From an uncultured Prevotella sp. (GTDB taxonomy: Bacteria; Bacteroidota; Bacteroidia; Bacteroidales; Bacteroidaceae), in NCBI GenBank assembly GCA_900770845.1, contig CAAGLS010000034.1, positions 1 to 9,707 of the forward strand: 9,707 nucleotides of DNA, given 5' to 3'. Shown here piece by piece: positions 1 to 6,587 of the stretch (its first letter is position 1; every line of letters starts with the position of its first letter). The notes beneath the pieces were generated by a model that was not told the origin of the DNA, ran no database searches, and worked only from the letters and a program-made list of their open reading frames with translations. The position numbers and the translations under genes are program-made.

Positions 1-154
1 GGGCGTGGCCATAAAATCAACGATGCCACGAATCCTGTTCAGCGAGGACGCTGAACCTCCAAGGGGGCGTGGCCATAAAGTCAACAACATGCCACGAACC
101 CTGTTCAGCGAGGACGCTGAACCTCCAAGGGGGCGTGGCCATAAAATCAACGAT
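1..154. repeat. Tandem 64-66 bp hairpin repeat (two full copies and one partial)
   Basis: Copy 1 is 1-64, copy 2 is 65-130, and a truncated copy starts at 131 and runs into the following gene. Copies 1 and 2 differ by a 2-nt indel and a few substitutions. Each full copy contains two inverted repeats. The first is CGTGGC pairing with GCCACG (4-9 with 25-30 in copy 1), which extends by AT/AT across a bulged C. The second is a perfect 8-bp stem, GTTCAGCG and CGCTGAAC, closed by AGGA. The third copy keeps the left arm CGTGGC, while its right arm has decayed to GCTAC and overlaps the start codon at 155. The array begins at the window edge, so more copies may lie upstream. It resembles a REP-type extragenic palindrome array; I do not recognise a named family. 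Confidence 0.85.
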
Positions 155-544
155 ATGCTACAACGGGATTATATCATGCGCCTCATCCAAGAGTTCTTGG
201 CAGCCCTGCAGCGGATGCTGGAGAAGAAGGAAATCGAGAGCAGGCGCGAGACACTGGAGAAACTCTACGACCAATATGTGGGTCCCCACGACTTCTATCA
301 TCTGGCCTCGGTGGAGGATGTGTTCCAGTCGCTGGCGGGCGAGGAAGCCCCGCGCAGGGCGATGAAGATACAGATGCTGGCCGAGCTCTACTACTACGAC
401 GCCCAGATGGAGACCGAGCCGCTGCGCTCGATGCTCCTGCAAAAGGCCTACACGATGTACGACTGGCTGCAGGACCATGAGCAGACCTACTCCGTGGAGC
501 GCGTGAGGAGGCTGGAGGAGATCAGGGCCGCCATGAACAAATGA
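155..544 (+). CDS. Small helical protein, DUF6483-like, function unknown
   Basis: This encodes 129 residues if started at ATG 155 (MLQRDYIMRLIQEF). The N-terminal motif DYIMRLI followed by a charged amphipathic helix resembles DUF6483-family proteins, which commonly begin with a [D/E]YI[M/L]R motif. The rest is predicted to be all helical and highly charged, and the last third (YYYDAQMETEPLRSMLLQKAYTMYDWLQ) looks like a TPR-type helical hairpin. There is no signal peptide or membrane segment, so a cytoplasmic location is expected. The reading frame stays open upstream through the hairpin repeats, giving in-phase ATGs at 23 and 89. I chose 155 because the family-like sequence begins there and everything upstream is repeat. 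ATG 176 is a second possibility. The MATE gene follows after 25 nt. The gene itself is convincing, the family assignment is tentative, and no function can be stated. Confidence 0.75.
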   Translation: MLQRDYIMRLIQEFLAALQRMLEKKEIESRRETLEKLYDQYVGPHDFYHLASVEDVFQSLAGEEAPRRAMKIQMLAELYYYDAQMETEPLRSMLLQKAYTMYDWLQDHEQTYSVERVRRLEEIRAAMNK

Positions 545-569
545 AGTCCGGCCACAGGATAACACAACA

Positions 570-1952
570 TTGTCTGACATCAACGACATGACCGTGGGGT
601 CGCCCGCCCGCGGCATCTTCAGGTTTGCCGTGCCTCTCATACTCGGCTACATCTTGCAGCAGATGTACCTCATCATCGACGCCGCCATCGTGGGCCGTTG
701 GATAGGCGTGGGTGCGCTGGCGGCGGTGGGCGCGTCGTCGAGCGTGATGTTCCTCATCATGGGCTTCTGCAACGGCTCGTGCGCGGGCTTCGCCATCCCC
801 ATAGCCCAGGCTTTCGGGGCGAAGGACTTCCGCAAGATGCGCTGCTATGTGAGCAACGCCACGCGCATAGCGGTGGTGATGGCGGCGGTGATCACGGTGG
901 TGAGCTGCATGCTCTGCGGCCGCATCTTGCTGCTCATCAATGCGCCGCGCGACATCTTCCACGACGCCTACGTGTTCCTCTTCCTGCAGTTTCTCGCCAT
1001 ACCGTTCACGATGGGCTACAACCTGCTGTCGGGGTTCATCCGCTCGCTGGGCAACAGCAAGGAGCCTTTCCTCTTCCTGCTCGCCTCAAGCTTCCTCAAC
1101 ATCCTCCTCGACGTGGCGCTCATCCTCGTGGCGGGCATGGGCGTGGAGGGAGCCGGAGTGGCCACGCTCATCTCGCAGGCGGCAGCCATGGGGCTGTGCA
1201 TGGTGTACATCCGCAGGCGGCTGCGCCTGGTCATTCCCCACGGACAGGAGCGGAGCTACGACAACAAGCTCATCTCCATCCTGCTCAACAACGGGGTGCC
1301 AATGGGGCTGCAGTTCTCCATCACGGGCATCGGCATCATCATGCTGCAGAGCGCCAACAACGCGTTGGGCACCATCTACGTGGCGGCGTTCACGGCCTCG
1401 ATGCGCATCAAGTATCTCTTCACCTGCGTGTTTGAGAACATAGGTGTGGCCATGGCGACCTACTGCGGACAGAACATAGGCGCACGGCGCGCCGACCGCA
1501 TCCGCCAGGGACTCCTCGCCGCAACGAGGATGATGCTCGCCTACTTTGTGCTGACCGTCGTGGTGATATGGCCTTTCGCCGACAATATGATGCGGCTCTT
1601 CGTGGACAGCGGCGAGACGGCCGTGGTGGACAACGCCGCCATGCTCATGCGCATCGCCAACTGCTTCTATGCGGCCTTGGGCGTGCTCACCATCTGCCGC
1701 TACTCCATCCAGGGATTGGGCTACAGCAACCTGTCGATGCTCTCCGGCGTGATGGAGATGGTGGCGCGTTGTGGCGTCAGCCTGTGGGTGGTGCCCACAT
1801 TCGGGTTTCTCGGCGTGTGCTATGGCGACCCCTTGGCCTGGCTGGCCGCCGACCTGTTTCTCGTCCCCGCCCTGTGGTGGGTATGCAGGAGGGTGAGGCG
1901 GCACTATCAGAACCCTCAAGTCCCATCTGCCCCAATGGCATCAAAACAATGA
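570..1952 (+). CDS. MATE family efflux transporter
   Basis: This 460-residue inner-membrane protein has about 12 hydrophobic segments and the usual length of the multidrug and toxic compound extrusion (MATE) family, which exports cationic drugs or metabolites using H+ or Na+ gradients. MATE hallmarks are visible: TVGSPARGIFRFAVPLILG near the N-terminus, IDAAIVGRWIG in the first helices, the loop GNSKEPFLFLLASSFLNILLD in the middle of the N-lobe, QNIGARRADRIRQGL in the C-lobe, and QGLGYSNLSMLSGVMEMVARC near the end. The TTG at 570 gives MSDINDMTVGSP. ATG 588 (MTVGSPARG) is an equally credible start and matches where many homologues begin. It lies 25 nt after the DUF6483-like gene and 4 nt before the EamA gene, which suggests one transcript. 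The substrate cannot be predicted. Confidence 0.93.
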   Translation: MSDINDMTVGSPARGIFRFAVPLILGYILQQMYLIIDAAIVGRWIGVGALAAVGASSSVMFLIMGFCNGSCAGFAIPIAQAFGAKDFRKMRCYVSNATRIAVVMAAVITVVSCMLCGRILLLINAPRDIFHDAYVFLFLQFLAIPFTMGYNLLSGFIRSLGNSKEPFLFLLASSFLNILLDVALILVAGMGVEGAGVATLISQAAAMGLCMVYIRRRLRLVIPHGQERSYDNKLISILLNNGVPMGLQFSITGIGIIMLQSANNALGTIYVAAFTASMRIKYLFTCVFENIGVAMATYCGQNIGARRADRIRQGLLAATRMMLAYFVLTVVVIWPFADNMMRLFVDSGETAVVDNAAMLMRIANCFYAALGVLTICRYSIQGLGYSNLSMLSGVMEMVARCGVSLWVVPTFGFLGVCYGDPLAWLAADLFLVPALWWVCRRVRRHYQNPQVPSAPMASKQ

Positions 1953-1956
1953 CAAT

Positions 1957-2853
1957 ATGCAATCAATCGACAGCCGACAGAATTGGACAGCCCACGCAGT
2001 AGCCATCGCGGTGGTGTGCTGCTGGGGATGCACCTTTGTCAACACGAAGTATCTGCTCATGGGCGGGATGCTGCCGTGGGAAATCTTCGTGTGCCGCTTC
2101 CTGTTGGCCTACATCGCCATCTGGACCATCTCCCCACGGCGGCTTTTGGCCGACAACTGGAAGGACGAGGCCTTGATGTGCCTGCTCGGCGTCACGGGCG
2201 GCTCGCTCTACTTTCTCGCCGAGAACGAGGCCATTGGCATCACCTATGTCAACAACGTCTCGTTCATCGTCTGCACCGCCCCGCTCATCACCGTCGTGCT
2301 GGCCCTCTTCTTCCTGCGCGGCGTCAAGGCATCGTGGCGGCTGGTGGCGGGGTCGCTGTTGGCCTTGCTCGGTGTGGCGCTGGTCATCTTCAACGGCCAT
2401 TTCGTGCTTCACCTCAATCCGCTTGGCGACTGGCTGGCCCTGGTGGCGGCCACCAGCTGGGCCGTGTACAGCATCCTGATGAAACTCGTGGCCGACCGCT
2501 ACAGCGCGGTGTTCATCACACGCAAGGTGTTCTTCTACGGTCTGCTCACCATGGCCCCCATGTTTGCTGTCCAGCCGTGGCAGTTCCCCCTATCGGGATT
2601 CCTTCGCCCCACGATATGGATGAACATCCTCTTCCTTGGGTTTGTGGCCTCCTTTGCCTGCTTCGCCCTCTGGAGCTGGGCCATCAGCCGCGTGGGAGCC
2701 ATCAAGACCAGCAACTACGTCTATCTGAACCCCATCACCACCATCATAGCCAGCACGCTGTTCCTCAACGAGCCCATGACCTCAATGGCCTGGGCGGGAA
2801 GCCTGCTGATCCTGGCCGGCATCTATCTGGCCAACAAGGCCAAGGACATCTGA
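1957..2853 (+). CDS. EamA/DMT family transporter
   Basis: This 298-residue membrane protein has about ten hydrophobic helices arranged as two tandem EamA repeats, roughly residues 10-145 and 155-292. Typical drug/metabolite transporter features are present. They are the CCWGCTFVNTKYLL segment in helix 1, the stretch from ENEAIGITYVNNVSFIV to LITVVLALFFLRG at the end of the first repeat, and the matching AISRVGAIKTSNYVYLNP with ASTLFLNEPMTSMAWAG at the end of the second. The family moves small metabolites or amino acids across the cytoplasmic membrane, and the substrate here is unknown. It starts 4 nt after the MATE stop codon, so the two are probably co-transcribed and translationally coupled. 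The C-terminus ends in a short positively charged tail (ANKAKDI), and the length is normal for the family. Confidence 0.92.
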   Translation: MQSIDSRQNWTAHAVAIAVVCCWGCTFVNTKYLLMGGMLPWEIFVCRFLLAYIAIWTISPRRLLADNWKDEALMCLLGVTGGSLYFLAENEAIGITYVNNVSFIVCTAPLITVVLALFFLRGVKASWRLVAGSLLALLGVALVIFNGHFVLHLNPLGDWLALVAATSWAVYSILMKLVADRYSAVFITRKVFFYGLLTMAPMFAVQPWQFPLSGFLRPTIWMNILFLGFVASFACFALWSWAISRVGAIKTSNYVYLNPITTIIASTLFLNEPMTSMAWAGSLLILAGIYLANKAKDI

Positions 2854-2888
2854 TCCCGGCCCCCATCCGGCCCAAGACCCGAGGCCAC

Positions 2889-2966
2889 GGCCGCGGCGGT
2901 GAAGCCCGCTCCGCGGCCACCACCCCTTCATCGCGGCCAACCCTGCCTGGGGAGACAAAGCCGCGG
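2889..2966. repeat. GC-rich inverted repeats between the EamA and ZIP genes
   Basis: The spacer 2854-3009 carries two short perfect inverted repeats. GGCCGCGG at 2889-2896 pairs with CCGCGGCC at 2911-2918, and CGCGGC at 2932-2937 pairs with GCCGCG at 2961-2966. They could act as a stop or an mRNA 3'-end structure for the upstream operon. No run of T follows either one, so I do not call an intrinsic terminator. With this base composition, short GC palindromes can also arise by chance. Confidence 0.35.
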
Positions 2967-2985
2967 GCACGGGACCCCAAACTGA

Positions 2986-3011
2986 TATTGAACAACCTTT
3001 TTATCGCTTAT
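2986..3011 (+). promoter_or_regulatory. Two-part motif TATTGA-N11-ATCGCTTAT before the ZIP gene
   Basis: TATTGA (2986-2991) and ATCGCTTAT (3003-3011) are separated by 11 nt. The same two blocks with the same spacing occur before the beta-mannosidase gene at 3974-3999. Here the second block overlaps the ZIP start codon (ATG 3010). It could be a promoter, a regulator site or a leader element. It does not match the Bacteroidetes TTTG / TAnnTTTG consensus well. The repetition is directly seen; the regulatory role is inferred. Confidence 0.45.
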
Positions 3012-3789
3012 GACAACATTGCTATCCATTCTCCTCATCCCCTTTGCCGGCACCGTTCTCGGGGCCGCGCTTGTGTTCTTCATGCGCAAGGAGTTGCCCG
3101 ACAGGGTCAACAAGTCACTGTTGGGCTTCGCCTCGGGTGTCATGGTGGCCGCGTCGGTGTGGTCGCTGCTCATCCCCTCGATGGAGATGGGCGCGTCGAG
3201 CGGCAAGTGGAGCGTATTGCCCGCCGCCGTGGGTTTCCTGCTCGGCATCGGCTTCCTGTTGCTCATCGATGAGATAACGCCCCACCTGCATGTGGGTACC
3301 GACGAGCCAGAGGGTCCGCGCAGCCGCCTCTCGCGCACGGCCATGCTGGCTCTCGCCGTCACCATCCACAATCTGCCTGAGGGCATGGCGGTGGGCGTGG
3401 TGGCGGCGGGCGCCTTGCAGGGCGACATCGGCATCACGGCGGCCGGAGCCATGGCCACAGCCCTCGGCATCGCCATTCAGAACGTCCCCGAGGGTGCCAT
3501 CGTGGCCATGCCCATGCGCGCGGCGGGCAACAGCCGCACACGCGCCTTCCTCATCGGAAGCCTGAGTGGCGCGGTGGAGCCCATCGGTGCGGTGGCCGTC
3601 ATCCTCTTGGCCTCGCTGCTCACCCCTGCGCTGCCCTTCCTGTTGGCTTTTGCAGCCGGCGCCATGATGTATGTCGTGGTGGAGGAACTCATCCCCGAGG
3701 CTTCAAGCGGCCACCACTCCAACCTCAGCACCATCGGCTTTGCCCTTGGCTTCGTGCTGATGATGGTCATGGATGTGGCCTTGGGATAG
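3010..3789 (+). CDS. ZIP family divalent metal transporter
   Basis: This 259-residue inner-membrane protein of the ZIP family (GufA/ZupT-like) probably imports Zn2+ or another divalent metal into the cytoplasm. About eight hydrophobic helices are visible. The metal-binding signatures are complete: HNLPEG with His120, Asn121 and Glu124 in helix 4, NVPEG with Asn158 and Glu161 in helix 5, and VVEELIPE with Glu225, Glu226 and Glu230 in a later helix. The loop before helix 4 contains acidic and histidine residues (DEITPHLHVGTDEPEG). ATG 3010 is preferred because the first membrane helix begins almost immediately (TLLSILLIPFAGTVLGAALVFF). The gene stands alone, with spacers of 156 and 239 nt on either side, so it probably has its own promoter. 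Metal specificity cannot be read from the sequence. Confidence 0.92.
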   Translation: MTTLLSILLIPFAGTVLGAALVFFMRKELPDRVNKSLLGFASGVMVAASVWSLLIPSMEMGASSGKWSVLPAAVGFLLGIGFLLLIDEITPHLHVGTDEPEGPRSRLSRTAMLALAVTIHNLPEGMAVGVVAAGALQGDIGITAAGAMATALGIAIQNVPEGAIVAMPMRAAGNSRTRAFLIGSLSGAVEPIGAVAVILLASLLTPALPFLLAFAAGAMMYVVVEELIPEASSGHHSNLSTIGFALGFVLMMVMDVALG

Positions 3790-3863
3790 GAGCTTCCGTC
3801 GGGTGAGGCCCATGGCATAAGCCGTCCTCCCCGCTCGTCGTGAGAGCGCAGGGCCATGCCGTC

Positions 3864-3923
3864 TTCCATCGTTTCATTCCCGCCGTGCCAACCAGGGCCT
3901 GCTACGGGAAAGAAACGATGGAA
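3864..3923. repeat. 19-bp imperfect inverted repeat between ZIP and mannosidase genes
   Basis: The left arm is 3864-3882 and the right arm 3905-3923. They match over 19 bp with a single mismatch and enclose a 22-nt loop. The core is CCATCGTTTC pairing with GAAACGATGG. It lies 75 nt after the ZIP stop codon and 105 nt before the mannosidase start. No T-run follows on either strand, so this is not a typical intrinsic terminator. It could be a 3'-end stabilising structure for the ZIP mRNA, an attenuator in the glycosidase leader, or a DNA site for a dimeric regulator. A smaller hairpin (CGCTC 3832-3836 with GAGCG 3844-3848) lies just upstream. Confidence 0.8.
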
Positions 3924-3973
3924 TGGGGCTGAATGTATATGATTTTGTATTCATTGTTTGCCGTTTTCGCAAT

Positions 3974-3999
3974 TATTGAGTAATTTTACCATCGCTTAT
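3974..3999 (+). promoter_or_regulatory. Two-part motif TATTGA-N11-ATCGCTTAT before the mannosidase gene
   Basis: TATTGA (3974-3979) and ATCGCTTAT (3991-3999) are separated by 11 nt, exactly as in the copy at 2986-3011 before the ZIP gene. This copy sits 29 nt upstream of ATG 4029 in an AT-rich stretch that stands out from the GC-rich surroundings. That placement is suitable for a core promoter or a regulator-binding site. The intervening 11 nt are T-rich in both copies but not identical. Confidence 0.5.
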
Positions 4000-4028
4000 C
4001 AGTCAATGAAACAATCCAAACACAAAAG

Positions 4029-6587
4029 ATGCTGAAAACGATCGTTACCCTCATGCTGGCCTTGCCCATGCCCTCGGCGCAGGCTTCGTCGCTCCCCGAC
4101 ACGCTCAATCTCGACAGCGGATGGGAGTTTCGCGAGAAGGACTCCACCGCATGGCTGTCGGCCACCGTGCCGGGCTGTGTCCACCAGGACCTGCTCGACC
4201 ATGGACTCATACCCGATCCCTTCTATGGCGAGAACGAAAAGCAGGTGCAGTGGGTGGAGCGAAGGGACTGGACCTACCGCACACAGTTCCAGCTCTCAGC
4301 GCGACAACTCGCCCGCGACGGCGCCTCCTTGGAGTTTGACGGACTCGACACCTACGCCGACATCTACCTCAATGGGGCTCTGTTGGGCAAGACCGACAAC
4401 ATGTTCGTAGGCTATCAGTTCGACGTGAGGCCACTGCTGCGCCCGGGCTGCAACCAGCTCATGATTGTGTTCCACTCGCCCATCACCACCTGCGAGCCGC
4501 AAGCCGACACGCAGGGATTCAGCTATCCCGCCGACAACGACCACGCGACGAAGCGCGTGAGCGTCTACAGCCGCAAGGCTCCCTACAGCTTTGGCTGGGA
4601 CTGGGGCATCCGCCTGGCCACGAGCGGCGTGTGGCGTCCGGCCCGGTTGGTGCTGTTCGACCATCTGAGAATCGCCGACAGCCACATCCAGCAGGAGAGC
4701 CTCAGCGCCGACACAGCAAAGATGAGCCAGACGGTGACCCTCAGCAACCCCACCGCCGCACGCGTGGAGGCCACCGTCACCTCCGACTGGTATCTCGGCG
4801 GCAAGCTCGTCGCAAGCCAGTCGGCAAGCAAGGCGACGGACATGCGGAAAGTCTACTTCGTGCTTCGCCCGCAAATCGTCCGCCCCCAACTGTGGTGGCC
4901 CAACGGATGGGGAGCGCAGAACCTCTACGACGTGGTGACCAGCGTGAGGGTGGGCGACAGCCTCGTGGCGCAGAAGCGGCAGCGCATAGGTCTGCGCGAC
5001 CTGCGCGTCGTGGCTGAGCCCGACAGCATGGGGCAGTGCCTATATATAAAGGTAAACGGAAAGCCGATGTTTGCCAAGGGCGCCAACTACATTCCCGACG
5101 ACGCCTTGCTGCCGCGCATCGGCAGGGACCGCTACCGCCAAGTCATCGCCGACGCCAAGGCCGCCAACATGAACCTGCTGCGCGTGTGGGGTGGCGGCAT
5201 CTACGAGGACGACGCGTTCTATGAGGCTGCCGACGAGGCGGGAATCCTGATTTGGCAGGATTTCATGTTCGCCTGCACCACCTATCCCTCCGACACCACC
5301 TTCCTCCGTCGCGTCAGGGAAGAGGCCGTCTACAACATCCGGCGGCTTCGCAACCACGCCTCGCTGGCCCTATGGGCGGGCAACAACGAAATCCATGAGG
5401 GCATGCGCTATTGGGGATGGAGAGAGAAGTACACCGATGCGCAATGGCAGGAGATGGAGAGGGGCTACGACAAGCTGTTCCGCCAGCTGCTGCCCGCATG
5501 GGTGCGCTCCTACGACCGCGGACGGTTCTACATGCACTCCTCACCATTGGAGGCCAACTGGGGAAGACCCGAGAGCTGGAGCGTGGGCGACAGCCACAAC
5601 TGGGGCACATGGTACGGCCAGAAACGCTTCGAGTCGCTCGACGAGGAGATACCACGCTTCATGAGCGAGTATGGCTTCCAGTCGTTTCCAGAGATGAAGA
5701 CCATCCGCACCTTTGCCCAGCCCAGCGACTACGCGCTCGAATCCAGTGTGATGACGGCCCACCAGAAGGCCACCATCGGCAACGCCCTCATCAAGAAGGC
5801 CATGGGCTGGTACTATCGCGTGCCGTCCAAGTTCGAGGACCTTGTTTACATGAGCAGCGTGCTGCAGGCCGACTGCATCGGGCGCGGCATGGAAGCCCAC
5901 CGCCGCCACCGCCCCTACTGCATGGGGACGCTCTATTGGCAGATGAACGACGCTTGGCCCGTGGTGTCGTGGTCGGGCATCGACTACTATGGCAACTGGA
6001 AAGCCCTCCACTACCAGGCCCGCCGAAGCTATGCCAACGTGATTCTCAGCCCCGTCCACGAGGGCGAGAGCCTCAACCTCTGGGTGTGCTCCGACAGCCT
6101 GGACGACATCAAGGGCGCGCGGCTCACCCTGCGGCTGATGGACTTCAACGGAAAGACCATCAAGGAGAAGACCATCGAGGGCGACATCGCGGCCAACACG
6201 TCGGCAGTGGCCGCCACCGAGCGCTACGCCGACTGGGCCTCGCAGCCCAGCACCACCTTCCTGCTGCTCTCGCTGGCCGACGCCCACAAGAGGCCCGTGG
6301 CCCGAAAGGAGTATTACTTCAGTTATGCCAAGGACCAGGACCTGCCCGCCGCCAACGTGAGGATGAGGACACGGTGTGAGGAGGGCCGCTGCACGGTGAC
6401 GGTCTCAAGCCCACAACTCGTGCGCAGCCTGTTCATCGAGACTCCCTGGCAGGGCGCACGCTACTCCGACAACTTCTTCGACCTCCTGCCCGGCGAGACG
6501 CGGCGCGTGGTCATCACCAACAACGACATCCACAAGGGCGACAATCCCCAAATCACACTCCATTCGGTAAACAACATTTCAAGATGA
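4029..6587 (+). CDS. Secreted GH2 beta-mannosidase
   Basis: This 852-residue exo-glycosidase hydrolyses terminal non-reducing beta-D-mannose. It begins with a signal peptide (MLKTIVTLMLALPMPSAQAS), so export to the periplasm is expected. The order is the usual GH2 one: jelly-roll sugar-binding domain (about 25-200), Ig-like domain (about 200-305), TIM barrel (about 310-650), then C-terminal Ig-like domains. Catalytic residues are visible: Glu454 in WAGNNEIHEG as acid/base and Glu547 in MSEYGFQSFP as nucleophile, plus the RVWGGGIYE substrate-binding motif with Trp387. From memory, the Bacteroides thetaiotaomicron enzyme BtMan2A (864 residues) uses E462 and E555, the same 93-residue spacing. 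ATG 4029 is chosen because it directly precedes the signal peptide, and the upstream ATG at 4006 is out of frame. The stop overlaps the GH20 start (ATGA), so the two are coupled. Manbeta1-4GlcNAc or manno-oligosaccharides are plausible substrates. Confidence 0.95.
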   Translation: MLKTIVTLMLALPMPSAQASSLPDTLNLDSGWEFREKDSTAWLSATVPGCVHQDLLDHGLIPDPFYGENEKQVQWVERRDWTYRTQFQLSARQLARDGASLEFDGLDTYADIYLNGALLGKTDNMFVGYQFDVRPLLRPGCNQLMIVFHSPITTCEPQADTQGFSYPADNDHATKRVSVYSRKAPYSFGWDWGIRLATSGVWRPARLVLFDHLRIADSHIQQESLSADTAKMSQTVTLSNPTAARVEATVTSDWYLGGKLVASQSASKATDMRKVYFVLRPQIVRPQLWWPNGWGAQNLYDVVTSVRVGDSLVAQKRQRIGLRDLRVVAEPDSMGQCLYIKVNGKPMFAKGANYIPDDALLPRIGRDRYRQVIADAKAANMNLLRVWGGGIYEDDAFYEAADEAGILIWQDFMFACTTYPSDTTFLRRVREEAVYNIRRLRNHASLALWAGNNEIHEGMRYWGWREKYTDAQWQEMERGYDKLFRQLLPAWVRSYDRGRFYMHSSPLEANWGRPESWSVGDSHNWGTWYGQKRFESLDEEIPRFMSEYGFQSFPEMKTIRTFAQPSDYALESSVMTAHQKATIGNALIKKAMGWYYRVPSKFEDLVYMSSVLQADCIGRGMEAHRRHRPYCMGTLYWQMNDAWPVVSWSGIDYYGNWKALHYQARRSYANVILSPVHEGESLNLWVCSDSLDDIKGARLTLRLMDFNGKTIKEKTIEGDIAANTSAVAATERYADWASQPSTTFLLLSLADAHKRPVARKEYYFSYAKDQDLPAANVRMRTRCEEGRCTVTVSSPQLVRSLFIETPWQGARYSDNFFDLLPGETRRVVITNNDIHKGDNPQITLHSVNNISR

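Noticed and set aside
1..154. CRISPR array
   Set aside because: The units are adjacent near-copies without unique spacers, and each is 64-66 bp long with internal hairpins.
5..154. N-terminal 50 residues of the first gene, started at GTG 5
   Set aside because: This stretch is entirely hairpin repeat. The family-like sequence begins at 155. It is kept only as a finding.
2889..2966. Intrinsic terminator of the transporter operon
   Set aside because: GC-rich stems exist, but no T-run follows either.
3938..3960. Bacteroidetes -7 promoter before the mannosidase gene
   Set aside because: TGATTTTG has one mismatch to TAnnTTTG, and there is no TTTG at the proper distance upstream. It is too weak to call.
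5040..5056. AT-rich patch in the mannosidase gene (CTATATATAAAGG)
   Set aside because: The frame and protein are continuous there. It is only a short run of uncommon codons.
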